From an uncultured Serinicoccus sp. (GTDB lineage Bacteria > Actinomycetota > Actinomycetes > Actinomycetales > Dermatophilaceae): a stretch of 64,000 bases of DNA. The stretch's first letter is position 1. Each line of letters starts with the position of its first letter. A program made the translations under genes and the position numbers. The notes under the pieces are model-generated. The model was given only the letters and a program-made list of their open reading frames with translations, was not told the origin of the DNA and searched no databases. The stretch is taken from assembly GCF_947500995.1 (NCBI RefSeq), contig NZ_CANMUA010000008.1, forward strand, positions 62,001-126,000, given 5' to 3'. Shown one piece after another: positions 27,499-36,817 of the stretch.

Positions 27499-30400
27499 AT
27501 GGCACGTCTCACCCTGTTCAGCGTCCGCAACCGGGCGCTCGTGGCGCTCGCCACCGTCTTCGGCATCCTGGCCGGCCTCTGGTCGGCCAGCAGCCTGCCG
27601 CGGGAGCTCTTCCCGTCGCTGCAGTTCCCGGTGCTGGTCGTCGCCACCAGCACGCCCGGGTCCAGCACCTCGGTCGTCGAGGAGCAGGTCACCGAGCCGG
27701 TCGAGGTCGCCGCGCAGGGGCTGAACAACGTCGTCGAGGTGTCCTCGACCAGCACCGACGGCTTCTCCTCGGTCGTCATCGAGCTGGACTACGGCACCGA
27801 CACGGGCGCGGCGCAGACCGACCTGCAGCGGGCCGTGCTGTCCCTGCCCGACCTGCCGGACTCGGCCTCCCCACAGATCTTCGCCGGCAACCTCGACGAC
27901 TTCCCCATCATCCAGCTCGCCGGAAGCGGCGGGGAGGACGCCCGCGACCTCGTCGACCGGCTCGAGCGGGTCGTCATCCCCGACATCGAGGACATCGACG
28001 GCGTCCGCTCGGTCACCCTCTCCGGGGTGGCCGACCGGGTGGTCACCGTGGACCTCGACGAGGAGGAGGCCGCCGACGCGGGGGTGACGCTGCAGACGGT
28101 GAGCCAGGTGCTGCAGGCCAACGGCGTCGTGCTCCCGGGAGGCTCCGTCCTGGACGGTGACACCGAGCTGCCGGTGCAGGTCGGTTCGCGGCTCACCTCC
28201 GCCGAGCAGATCGGCGCGCTCCCCATGCTCGGGCAGCAGGCCGTCGCCGCCCAGCAGGCGGCGGCGCAGACCCGGGCCCAGGCGCAGGAGGCCCAGGCCG
28301 CGGCGGACGAGGCCGCCCAGGCGGCCCAGGCCGCACCGCAGGACCCCGAGCTGGCCGCGGCCGCGGCGGCTGCCGCCGGCGCCGCGGAGCAGGCCACCGC
28401 CGCCGCCGAGGAGGCGGGCGCCGTCGAGGTCCCCCTGCTGCGCGACGTCGCGACGGTGACGCTGGAGGAGCGCGAGCCCACGGCATACACCCGCACCAAC
28501 GGGGAGCCCAGCGTCGGCCTCGCCATCACCAAGACGCCGGACGGCAACGCGGTGGAGATCTCCAGCGAGCTGGCGGCGCTGCAGGACCAGATCACCACCG
28601 ACCTCGACGGCGGCGAGCTGGTGACCATCTTCGACGGCGCGCCGTTCATCGAGAAGTCCATCGAGGACCTGGCCACCGAGGGCCTGCTCGGGCTCGGCTT
28701 CGCCATCCTCGTGGTGCTGCTCTTCCTGCTCTCGGTCCGCCTGACCCTGGTCACCGCGGTGTCGATCCCGCTGTCGCTGCTCATCGCGCTGCTGGGGCTG
28801 CAGGTGGCGGACTACAGCCTCAACATCCTCACCCTCGGCGCCCTCACCATCTCGGTCGGCCGCGTCGTCGACGACTCGATCGTCGTCATCGAAAACATCA
28901 AGCGCCACGTCGCGCGCGGCGAGGACCGGCGCACCGCCGTGGTCGAGGCGACCCGGGAGGTGGCCGGCGCGATCACCTCGGCGACCATCGCGACGGTCGC
29001 GGTCTTCCTGCCGCTGGGCTTCGTCGGCGGCCAGGTGGGCGAGCTGTTCCGGCCCTTCGCGGTCACCGTGACCCTGGCGATGCTGGCCTCGCTGCTCGTG
29101 GCGCTGACCATCATCCCGGTGCTGGGCTTCTGGTTCCTCGGCCGGAGCTCCGGCGTGGGCAAGCACGAGCCCGAGTCGGCCCTCACCGAGCACACCGACG
29201 AGCCGGACCGGATGCAGCGGACCTACCTGCCGGTGCTGCGGAACGCCCTCGGCCGGCCCTGGCTCACCGTGGGCCTGGCCGTGCTCCTGCTGGGCGGCAC
29301 CGGGTATGCCGCGACCCTGCTCAAGACCGACTTCATCGGGGGCACCGGGGAGAACACCCTGCAGGGCACGCTCACCATGCCGACGGGCACCACGCTCGAC
29401 GACACCGACGAGCAGGCCACCGAGGTCGAGGCGTGGCTCGCCGACCAGGACGAGGTCGTGACCTACCAGGTCACCGCTGGCAGCCCCGGCGGGATCGAGG
29501 CGGTCTTCCTCGGCAGCGGGGCCAACTCCGCGACGTTCGCCGTGACCTTGGACGACGGCGTGGACGGTGAGGCCTTCGGCGAGGAGCTGACCACCTCCGT
29601 CGACCTGCCCGAGGGCGCCACCTTCACCGCGCAGGCCGGCCAGCAGGGTGGGCCCACGACCGCCGGGCTGGAGGTGCAGGTGCAGGGCCAGGACCTCGAC
29701 CAGCTCGACGCGGCGGCCCAGGACGTCGTCGCGCTCATGGAGGAGGCCGGTGCGCTGGACGTCACCAACAACCTCACCGACACCGTGCCGGCCCTGCAGG
29801 TCGAGGTGGACCGCGAGGCCGCCGCGGCGGCCGGGCTGGCCGAGGCCCAGCTGGGCCAGACGATCCAGGCGGCCACCGACGGCGCGGTCGTCGGGCAGGT
29901 GGAGATCGACGCCACCCAGGTGGACGTCGTCGTGAGCGAGGGCTCGGCCGACGACGTCGCCGCCCTGCGGGACCTGGAGGTCGGCTCCGACCCCGACGGC
30001 GACCCCGTCGCCCTCGGCGAGGTGGCCGAGCTGCGCACGGTCGACGAGGCGGTCAGCATCACCCGGGTCGACGGGCTGCGCGCCGCCACGGTCAGCGGAC
30101 GCTCCGCGACCGACGACCTCGGGGCGCTCACCGCCGACCTGCAGCAGCGCCTCGACGACCTGGAGACCCCGGAGGGCGTCGAGGTGACGCTGGGCGGTGT
30201 GAGCTCGGACCAGCAGGACGCCTTCGCGGCGCTCGGCCTGGCCCTGCTCGCGGCCATCGCCATCGTCTACCTCGTCATGGTCGCGACCTTCAACTCGCTG
30301 GTCCAGCCGCTCATCCTGCTCGTGTCGGTGCCCTTCGCGGCGACCGGCTCGATCGCGCTGCTGCTGCTCACCGACACCGCGCTGGACGTCGCCTCGATGG

Positions 30401-30765
30401 TCGGCCTGCTCATGCTCATCGGCATCGTCGTCACCAACGCGATCGTGCTCATCGACCTGGTCAACCAGTACCGCGCCCGCGGTCTGGGCCGCACCGAGGC
30501 CGTGCTCGAGGGGGCGCGGCACCGGTTCCGGCCGATCGTCATGACCGCGCTGGCGACCATCCTGGCGCTCACCCCGATGGCCTTCGCCGTCACCGGAGGC
30601 GGGGCGTTCATCTCCCAGCCGCTGGCCATCGTCGTCATCGGCGGGCTCATCAGCTCGACCGCGCTGACGCTCATCCTGGTGCCGGTGCTCTACGAGCTGG
30701 TCGGCCGGGGAGCCACCTGGGCGGGTGGCCTGCGGTCCCGTCGCGAGGAGCGCCAGGCCGCCTGA
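27499..30765 (+). CDS. RND family efflux transporter (HAE1/AcrB-like)
   Basis: 1088 residues. Two blocks of six membrane helices with large extracytoplasmic loops. The TM4 motif GRVVDDSIVVIENIKRHV near 453 carries the proton-relay Asp pair, and LPRELFPSLQFP follows TM1 as in HAE1 pumps. The first porter loop holds an unusual Ala/Gln-rich segment (about 245-310), probably a coiled coil. No membrane-fusion protein or TolC is adjacent, as expected in a Gram-positive. It probably exports drugs or lipids under the divergent MarR. Confidence 0.93.
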   Translation: MARLTLFSVRNRALVALATVFGILAGLWSASSLPRELFPSLQFPVLVVATSTPGSSTSVVEEQVTEPVEVAAQGLNNVVEVSSTSTDGFSSVVIELDYGTDTGAAQTDLQRAVLSLPDLPDSASPQIFAGNLDDFPIIQLAGSGGEDARDLVDRLERVVIPDIEDIDGVRSVTLSGVADRVVTVDLDEEEAADAGVTLQTVSQVLQANGVVLPGGSVLDGDTELPVQVGSRLTSAEQIGALPMLGQQAVAAQQAAAQTRAQAQEAQAAADEAAQAAQAAPQDPELAAAAAAAAGAAEQATAAAEEAGAVEVPLLRDVATVTLEEREPTAYTRTNGEPSVGLAITKTPDGNAVEISSELAALQDQITTDLDGGELVTIFDGAPFIEKSIEDLATEGLLGLGFAILVVLLFLLSVRLTLVTAVSIPLSLLIALLGLQVADYSLNILTLGALTISVGRVVDDSIVVIENIKRHVARGEDRRTAVVEATREVAGAITSATIATVAVFLPLGFVGGQVGELFRPFAVTVTLAMLASLLVALTIIPVLGFWFLGRSSGVGKHEPESALTEHTDEPDRMQRTYLPVLRNALGRPWLTVGLAVLLLGGTGYAATLLKTDFIGGTGENTLQGTLTMPTGTTLDDTDEQATEVEAWLADQDEVVTYQVTAGSPGGIEAVFLGSGANSATFAVTLDDGVDGEAFGEELTTSVDLPEGATFTAQAGQQGGPTTAGLEVQVQGQDLDQLDAAAQDVVALMEEAGALDVTNNLTDTVPALQVEVDREAAAAAGLAEAQLGQTIQAATDGAVVGQVEIDATQVDVVVSEGSADDVAALRDLEVGSDPDGDPVALGEVAELRTVDEAVSITRVDGLRAATVSGRSATDDLGALTADLQQRLDDLETPEGVEVTLGGVSSDQQDAFAALGLALLAAIAIVYLVMVATFNSLVQPLILLVSVPFAATGSIALLLLTDTALDVASMVGLLMLIGIVVTNAIVLIDLVNQYRARGLGRTEAVLEGARHRFRPIVMTALATILALTPMAFAVTGGGAFISQPLAIVVIGGLISSTALTLILVPVLYELVGRGATWAGGLRSRREERQAA

Positions 30766-30796
30766 GCGACGCCGGACCCGTGACCGCGCCGTCGGC

Positions 30797-33412
30797 TCAG
30801 TCGGTGAGGCGAGGGCTGCGGTAGGGCAGGGCGTCGGGGCGGCCGCAGCGCCACACGGCATACACCGCGGCGGGGTGTCCGAGCTCCCCCGTGACGTGGG
30901 CGTCGACCGCGGCCGCGGCGTGGGGCTCGTCCAGCAGCTCGCTGAGCGGGTGCGCGGACCAGCCGCCACGCTCCCCGGCCAGCCAGCAGGCCAGGAGCGA
31001 CCCGCCGAGCGGGCCGAGCTCGTCCGGCGTGAGGCCCGGTGCGGCCCACAGGGCGAGAACCGCGCCGCGTGGCCGCAGCGCGCTGGTCCGCGCCACCCAC
31101 CGGTCGAGACGGCTGGTCTCCAGCGCCCGACGCAGGGGCCCGGCCGAGGTGAGCAGCGCGAGACCGCGCGCCTCCGCCGCGGAGAGCCCGAGCGCCGTCG
31201 CGCTGAGACCGTCGAGGTCGCGGCGGGGGTGGCGTGGCGACAGCCGCAACCACTGCGCCAGCTCCGACGCCGCGGGCCCGGTGAGGGTGTGCGCGGTCGC
31301 GCGCGGGAGCAGCTCGTCGACGAGGTCGTCCGGCAGCTCCAGCAGGCCGCAACCCTCCCCGAGCCCGGCGGTGCGGGCGATCTCGGCGACCTGGCACGGG
31401 TTCGGCCGCTGCGGGTATGCCGTGCGGACCGTCGCCCGCGCGTGCAGCTCCGCGACGGACCAGGGCGGCGGCGCCTGCCGGGCGCCCGCGGCCGCCGGCG
31501 ACGGACGGCGCTGCGGGGGCTGCGACCGGGTCTCGGGGCCGGGGAGGGCACGGAGCGTGACCACCGCGGCCCGGCGGGCGTCGACGTCCACCCCCCAGGT
31601 GACGTCCGCCTCCAGCCCGAGGTCGGCCGCCACCACCTCCAGGCTGAGCGCGAGGGCCCCGAGCGAGAGCAGGAGGTCGCGCCGGCCGGCGTCGGCGACG
31701 GGCAGCTCGCGGTCGGCGTGCCACCCGAGCAGCAGCCTGTCCTCGTCCAGCACCCGCACGTCCCACGGCTGGGTGTTGTGCGCGCTGGGGGCGCGGCCCC
31801 AGTCGTGGGCGCGGGCCAGCAGCCGCACCGCCGGGCCGCGCTCCTTGACGGCCGAGGTCGGGGCCGCGACCGTGCGCTGGTCACCACTCGGGGTCCCGCC
31901 GACGTGCACCGCGCGGGTGTAGAAGCACGTGCCGTGCAGCGGCCGCCCGCCCATGGCGACGAACTGTGCCTGCGACCCCGTGTTGTCGTCCTCGACGAAG
32001 GTGACCCGGAGCGCGTCATACCCTCCGGCCTGCAGACCCTGCAGCAGCTCTCGCGACAGGTGGCGCATGAGCCCCTGCCCGCGCGCCCCGGGCACGGTGC
32101 CCTTGATGATGAGGACGGCCTCGCGCCGGTAGCGGCGCCGGCTGGCGAGGAGCCGCACGGTGTCGACCGGCCCGAGCCGCCCCCCGGTGGAGCGGACGAA
32201 GTCGGTGAGGTCGGGCACCACCAGCACGAAGGCCACCGGCTCCCCGCCGCGCTCCAGCCAGAGCAGCAGGCGCTCGTCGAGCAGGTGCGCGAGACCGTCG
32301 GTGGCAGCGGCCAGCTCGTCGGCCTCGATCCGGGTGAAGTAGCCGAGCTCGGCGAAGGAGGCGTTGAGCATCTGCCGCAGGACCGGCAGCTGCTCATCCA
32401 GCCGGCGTCGGTCGGCGTGCCGCAGCACGACGCCCTCCGGGAGCGGGTCGTCGCCGAAGAGGGCCGTCGGGTCGAGCGAGCCCAGGTCGGGGCAGATCCA
32501 GGTGGACCCCGTCCAGACCCGCTCGAAGCCGGCCGCCTCCCAGTCCCGGACGTAGTGCGGCGGGCTCCACGGCCCGTCGAGGAAGCCCGGCTCCTCCCAC
32601 CCCGACGTCACCACCCCGCCGACCTGGTTCGGCAGCAGCGACACCGGGCCCAGGAGCCGCGTGCGCCCGCGCTGCCGCGCCAGGGCCTCGGCGTACTCCA
32701 CCATCGCGACCAGGGCCGCCTCCCCGGCGAACTCGGTGGCCCCCATGAGCAGGGTGCGCTCGCCGAGCTTGTGGTCCATCCGGTCGTCGGTGTGCAGCGT
32801 CGTGCGGCCGTGGACGATGCCCCACGGGTCGCGCACGACGTAGAGCTGGACCGCCCCGTGCGCGTGGTGCGGCCCGCTGCCGGTCCACCAGGAGCGGACG
32901 GTGCTGTGCCACAACGGCACCCCGTGGGTCTCGCGCCGCGTCCCCCACGGCGGCACCCGCAGGACGTCGCGCAGGTCGGCCCGGGTGCGGACCGGCTCGA
33001 CCCGCAGGCCCGAGCCCCTGCCGGAGCGCTCCCGCACCACCGGGGGCCCGACCTCCTCGCGGCCCACCGGGGTGAAGCGCTCCACGTGGGCCATCCGCCC
33101 GTCCTCGGCCCGCCACACCCCGTTGCTGTAGCCGTCCGGATCCGCCTCGTGCACCTGGACCACGACCCCGCCCTCATCCTCCACCCGCCGGCGCGCGTCC
33201 GCGCCGGCGGCGGCGTCGGCATACCAGGCGATGACACCCGTGCGACGCACCCCGACGCGCAGCCACTCGCGCCGCACCGGGCCGGGCCCCTCCAGCGCGC
33301 GGGTGACCGAGCGCAGCCACGCGCCCGAGGCGCGCCCCTGCTCCGGCTCCACGGTGAGCATCACCGTGGCCCTGGCCAGCGGCGGTGCGGCGGAGAAGTC
33401 ACGCGTGCGCAC
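30797..33412 (-). CDS. Fusion of YghO-like acyltransferase and nitroreductase-like domain
   Basis: 871 residues. About 1-125 is an unrecognised domain. About 130-520 resembles YghO-type GNAT acyltransferases: GPVSLLPNQ then WSPPHYVRDWEAAGF, with a second acyl-CoA-binding-like segment KGTVPGARGQGLMRHL near 475. About 545-871 resembles the FMN nitroreductase/Acg family, with SAHNTQPWDVRV at the flavin site; the family is often divergent, so activity is unproven. GTG start; the first 14 bases overlap the upstream gene, so translation is coupled. Third gene of the operon with the PaaK-like ligase. A pathway that activates, transfers and reduces an acyl group is possible, but substrate and product are unknown. 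Confidence 0.7.
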   Translation of the reverse strand: MRTRDFSAAPPLARATVMLTVEPEQGRASGAWLRSVTRALEGPGPVRREWLRVGVRRTGVIAWYADAAAGADARRRVEDEGGVVVQVHEADPDGYSNGVWRAEDGRMAHVERFTPVGREEVGPPVVRERSGRGSGLRVEPVRTRADLRDVLRVPPWGTRRETHGVPLWHSTVRSWWTGSGPHHAHGAVQLYVVRDPWGIVHGRTTLHTDDRMDHKLGERTLLMGATEFAGEAALVAMVEYAEALARQRGRTRLLGPVSLLPNQVGGVVTSGWEEPGFLDGPWSPPHYVRDWEAAGFERVWTGSTWICPDLGSLDPTALFGDDPLPEGVVLRHADRRRLDEQLPVLRQMLNASFAELGYFTRIEADELAAATDGLAHLLDERLLLWLERGGEPVAFVLVVPDLTDFVRSTGGRLGPVDTVRLLASRRRYRREAVLIIKGTVPGARGQGLMRHLSRELLQGLQAGGYDALRVTFVEDDNTGSQAQFVAMGGRPLHGTCFYTRAVHVGGTPSGDQRTVAAPTSAVKERGPAVRLLARAHDWGRAPSAHNTQPWDVRVLDEDRLLLGWHADRELPVADAGRRDLLLSLGALALSLEVVAADLGLEADVTWGVDVDARRAAVVTLRALPGPETRSQPPQRRPSPAAAGARQAPPPWSVAELHARATVRTAYPQRPNPCQVAEIARTAGLGEGCGLLELPDDLVDELLPRATAHTLTGPAASELAQWLRLSPRHPRRDLDGLSATALGLSAAEARGLALLTSAGPLRRALETSRLDRWVARTSALRPRGAVLALWAAPGLTPDELGPLGGSLLACWLAGERGGWSAHPLSELLDEPHAAAAVDAHVTGELGHPAAVYAVWRCGRPDALPYRSPRLTD

Positions 33413-33743
33413 GACGCCCCTCCTCCTCGACCGGCGCGCCCGTCACGGGCCGCTCGTAGACCCGGATGTAGCCGCCGGTCGCGTGCTGCGTACCGTCGGT
33501 GACCCACTGCATGAGCTCGCGGTGCACCCCGCTGCGGGCGAAGCGCAGGAGGTCCTCGCGGGTGGAGAAGTAGCCCACGGTGCCGAGGGTGAACGGCGGG
33601 TCGAGGTAGACCTGGTGGTGCACGTAGCCCGGCATCCGGCGCATCTGGTCGACCATCGCCCGCCAGCGCGGCGCCAGACGCACCCAGGCCAGCGGGGAGG
33701 TGTAGCGCGTCGCGCCGACGAAGACCGCCCCAGCGCCCTCCAT
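33399..33743 (-). CDS. Small dimeric alpha/beta-barrel-like protein, function unknown
   Basis: 114 residues. VFVGATRYTSPLAWVRLAP, then MPGYVHHQVYLDPPFTLGTVGYFSTREDLLRFARSG-like pattern, is typical of ABM/spheroidene-monooxygenase-like ferredoxin folds. Such proteins can be cofactor-free monooxygenases, haem proteins or scaffolds. Its ATG shares one base with the ligase stop (TGATG), and its own stop overlaps the next gene start, so the three genes form one coupled unit. Confidence 0.7.
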   Translation of the reverse strand: MEGAGAVFVGATRYTSPLAWVRLAPRWRAMVDQMRRMPGYVHHQVYLDPPFTLGTVGYFSTREDLLRFARSGVHRELMQWVTDGTQHATGGYIRVYERPVTGAPVEEEGRRAHA

Positions 33744-35338
33744 CAGCCCGCGGCACCCGGACGCAGGTAGACGCGCTTGAGCGTGGTGGGCGTCGCGGCG
33801 AACGGCCCGGTGCCGGCGTCGTGCACCCGCACCTCGATGTCGTCGCTGCGCTCGCTCTCCTCCAGCGACTGCGCGAAGTCGCGGCTCGTCCGGGCGAGGT
33901 AGTCGACGACGCCCTCGCGCACACCATCGGCGAGCGCGGTCCGCTCAGCCGGCTCGAGCTGCACGTCCTCGCGCAGCTCGAGGTGGATCGTCGGCTGCTG
34001 GCGGGTCGCGTCCTGCTCGACGTCCTCGAGGGTCAGCGTGAACGAGCCGATCTGGGCGGCCCGCCGCGGGTCGGTGTAGAGGCCGTTCTCCACGTCCTGC
34101 GGGTAGATGTTGGCGCCCATGAAGGAGATCGTGGCGTCGGCCCGGCCAAAGAGCAGCAGCAGCGGCAGCTTCATCCTCTGCTTGGCGAAGGCCTCGCGGG
34201 CCGGCCCCTGCCACTCCGGCTGGCTGCGCAGCACCGCCGCGAGGTCGTGCCAGTCCATGAGCCGGGCCTCGTCACCGATGTTGTAGCGCAGCTTGGGCGA
34301 GAGCACCGCGGTCGAGGTCAGCGTGCAGAGCAGCTCGCCCTCGGGGGTGGTCTCGAGGTAGGTCTCCAGGGGGTTGTACTGGAAGATCATCGGGGTCCGG
34401 GTCTCGCCCGGGCCGAGCACCGCCTCGCGCAGGTCGTGGTCCTCCAGCAGCGCACGCCGCAGCCACACCGTGAGGTCGGTCTCGCCGCCGATCCCGATGG
34501 TGAGGTCGGAGGCACCGTAGCCGGAGCGGACGGTGAGGAAGCGCTCCTCGCAGTAGTCGCGCAGCGCCTCGGTCATCCCCTCACCGCCGACCAGGCCGTG
34601 CATCCGCCAGGCCGGCCAGTCCCAGCCCTCGGCGTCCAGCCGGTCGCGCAGGTCCTTGAGGAAGGGCGGGTAGGCCGAGACCAGGTAGGTGAAGCCCGGC
34701 CCGAAGTGGCGCATCGTGTCGACGATCTTGTCCAGGTCGGGGCCGGTGTTCTTGACCATGGCGATCTTGGCCATGGCGATGCCGGTGTTGGTGCCGGTGG
34801 CCCACGCCCCCATGGAGTAGGCGTTGATGACGAAGAGCCGCTCCTCGTCGCGCATCATCAGCGCGGTGAAGCCGGCGACGTTGCGGTGGATGTCGGCCAG
34901 CTCGTCGCGGCCGCGCACCCAGTTGAAAGGGGTGCCGGAGCTGCCCGAGCTCTCGTCCACGAGCGTCCCGCGCAGCTCGAGGCGACCGGAGCGCGTGCGG
35001 GAGGTCTCGTCATACCGCTGGACGTAGCTCGCCTTGTCGGTGGGCGGGTAGTTCTCCAGGTCCCACCAGCGGAAGCGCCAGTCGTGCTCCGCGAGGTGCT
35101 GACGGTATGCCGGGACGTGCAACGAGCCGAGCTGGCAGGTCATCCAGGCGTGCAGCCGGGCGAAGTCGCCCATCCACGGCTGGTAGTGCGTCGCGGTGAG
35201 CCGCCAGGTCGCCGGGTGCACCTTGTAGAGGCTGTACGTCGTGCTCAGCGCCCGGGTCCCCGCCCGGAGCGCACCCCGGCGCGCCACCGTCAGCGGTGTG
35301 CTCGTCCAGACCGACTCCCCCAGGTCTCTCCATCCCAT
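33743..35338 (-). CDS. Adenylate-forming enzyme, PaaK/F390 synthetase-like
   Basis: 531 residues. Core motifs of the ANL superfamily are readable: ESSGSSGTPFNWV near 130 (phosphate loop), RSGYGASDLTIGIG near 275, YNIGDEA near 355, and FMGANIYPQDVE near 415 resembling the PaaK GVNIFP segment. A C-terminal lysine lies in TPTTLKRVYLR. It should activate a carboxylic acid with ATP as acyl-AMP, possibly then acyl-CoA. The acid is unknown; no phenylacetate catabolic genes are near. First gene of a coupled three-gene operon. A -10 box TAGAGT is 6 bases upstream of the ATG. Confidence 0.8.
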   Translation of the reverse strand: MGWRDLGESVWTSTPLTVARRGALRAGTRALSTTYSLYKVHPATWRLTATHYQPWMGDFARLHAWMTCQLGSLHVPAYRQHLAEHDWRFRWWDLENYPPTDKASYVQRYDETSRTRSGRLELRGTLVDESSGSSGTPFNWVRGRDELADIHRNVAGFTALMMRDEERLFVINAYSMGAWATGTNTGIAMAKIAMVKNTGPDLDKIVDTMRHFGPGFTYLVSAYPPFLKDLRDRLDAEGWDWPAWRMHGLVGGEGMTEALRDYCEERFLTVRSGYGASDLTIGIGGETDLTVWLRRALLEDHDLREAVLGPGETRTPMIFQYNPLETYLETTPEGELLCTLTSTAVLSPKLRYNIGDEARLMDWHDLAAVLRSQPEWQGPAREAFAKQRMKLPLLLLFGRADATISFMGANIYPQDVENGLYTDPRRAAQIGSFTLTLEDVEQDATRQQPTIHLELREDVQLEPAERTALADGVREGVVDYLARTSRDFAQSLEESERSDDIEVRVHDAGTGPFAATPTTLKRVYLRPGAAG

Positions 35339-35344
35339 GGCCGG

Positions 35345-35350
35345 ACTCTA
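35345..35350 (-). promoter_or_regulatory. -10 box TAGAGT (leaderless type) before PaaK-like operon
   Basis: On the minus strand TAGAGT ends 6 bases before ATG 35338. It is the only promoter seen for the three-gene unit. Confidence 0.5.
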
Positions 35351-35392
35351 GCGCCTGGGTGGGCGGGGGGCGCCGGAGTCCGCCACCCGGGG

Positions 35393-36760
35393 TCAGACCC
35401 AGCCGTCGGGGCCGGCCGAGCCTGCGGCGTACTCCTCCAGCGGCACCTCGTCCGCCTGCCAGGCGTCGAGGACCGGCTCGACGATCCGCCACAGCTCCTC
35501 CGCCTCGTCGCCGCGGATGGTCAGCAGCGGGTTGCCGTCGAGGATGGAGCCGAGGATCTCGCCGTAGGGCAGCATCCGGGCCTTGCCGAGCTCGGCGGAC
35601 AGCTCCTTCTGCTCCAGCTCGAAGGGGTCGCCCTCGGCGTTCATGGACAGGTCGAGCGAGACGCTGCCGGGCTTGAGCTCCAGCACGAGCCGGTCCGGGT
35701 CCGGGGTGTCGGTGAGCCCGTCGGGCACGTGCGCCGGCGCCCGGAAGGTCACGACCACCTGCTTGGAGGCGGTGCCCAGCGCCTTGCCGGAGCGCAGCAC
35801 GAAGGGCACCCCGGCCCAGCGGGCGTTGTCCAGCTGCACCGTCAGCTGGGCGAGCGTCTCGGTCTGGCGGGTCGGGTCGACACCCTCCTCGTCCGCGTAG
35901 TCGGGGACCGTGCGGTCGCCGAGCCGACCCGCGACGTACCTCGCCCGCCGGGACGCGGCGACCGGGTCGTGGCCCCACGGCTGGGTCGCCCGCAGCGCCT
36001 GCGCCTTGAGGCCGCGGATCTCCTCGGCGTGCATCGTCGCGGGGGCCTCCATCGCGAAGAAGGCGAGGACCTCCAGCAGGTGGCTCTGGATCATGTCCAT
36101 GAGCGCGCCCGCGTGGTCGTAGTAGCCGGCCCGCCCCTCCAGCGCCAGCGTCTCGTCGTAGCAGATGTCGACCCGCTCGATGTGCTCCGCGGACCAGATC
36201 GGCTGCAGCAGCCGGTTGGCGAAGCGGATGCCGATGAGGTTGAGGATGGTGTTGACGCCGAGGAAGTGGTCGATCCGGAAGATGTCGCCCTCGGGGACGA
36301 CCCGCAGCAGCTGTCGGTTGAGGGCGCGTGCCGACTCCAGGCTGTCGCCGAAGGGCTTCTCCAGGGCCAGTCGGGTGCCCTCGGGCACCGTGAGCTCCTC
36401 CAGCAGCGCGCACACCTTGATGGTGATCGCCGGCGGCAGGGCGAAGTAGAGCACGACCGGCTCGTCGACGGCGTCGAGCAGGGCCTGCAGCTGGTCCCGC
36501 TCCAGGAGGTCCGTCCGGAGGTAGGTCGCCGCGCTCACCACCGGCTCGGCGACGTCGTCGGGCACCTCGGCCTCGGCGAGGCTGTCGCGGACCCTGCCCC
36601 GCCAGTCCTCGTCGCTGAGCTCGAGCCGGTCGGCGCCCAGGACCCGCACCCTGCGGTCGGTCTCCTCGCGCAGCAGCGTCCCGAGCCCGGGCAGCAGCAG
36701 CCGCCGGGTCAGGTCACCGGAGGCTCCCAGGATGAGCAGCGTGGTGGTCTGGTCGGCCAT
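35393..36760 (-). CDS. zwf: Glucose-6-phosphate dehydrogenase paralogue
   Basis: 455 residues, slightly shorter than typical 480-510. GASGDLTRRLLLPGL is the NADP loop, EKPFG and YYDHAGALMDMIQSHLL (catalytic His) are present. The substrate segment reads RIDHFLGVNT, whereas the canonical form is RIDHYLGKE; the conserved Lys that contacts glucose-6-phosphate is absent. It may prefer another substrate or be a low-affinity paralogue. No gnd, tal or opcA partner lies next to it. ATG 36760 follows AGAAGG. Confidence 0.85.
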   Translation of the reverse strand: MADQTTTLLILGASGDLTRRLLLPGLGTLLREETDRRVRVLGADRLELSDEDWRGRVRDSLAEAEVPDDVAEPVVSAATYLRTDLLERDQLQALLDAVDEPVVLYFALPPAITIKVCALLEELTVPEGTRLALEKPFGDSLESARALNRQLLRVVPEGDIFRIDHFLGVNTILNLIGIRFANRLLQPIWSAEHIERVDICYDETLALEGRAGYYDHAGALMDMIQSHLLEVLAFFAMEAPATMHAEEIRGLKAQALRATQPWGHDPVAASRRARYVAGRLGDRTVPDYADEEGVDPTRQTETLAQLTVQLDNARWAGVPFVLRSGKALGTASKQVVVTFRAPAHVPDGLTDTPDPDRLVLELKPGSVSLDLSMNAEGDPFELEQKELSAELGKARMLPYGEILGSILDGNPLLTIRGDEAEELWRIVEPVLDAWQADEVPLEEYAAGSAGPDGWV

Positions 36761-36817
36761 GCGGACGTCCTTCTTCCCTCGGGTATGACGCGTCCGCGCC
36801 AGTGTGGCACCTCGGGG

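Noticed and set aside
27483-27500. TTAGGCTAGGC as a second DtxR/IdeR box
   Set aside because: Only the left half matches; the right half is out of register. The TAGGCT part is better read as a -10 box.
26971-32397. An 1808-codon open frame on the minus strand
   Set aside because: It runs antisense through the RND gene; only its last 155 codons are a true gene (MarR). High GC suppresses stop codons in opposite frames. The similar long frames at 33821-37519 (+) and 56013-59108 (+) are rejected for the same reason.
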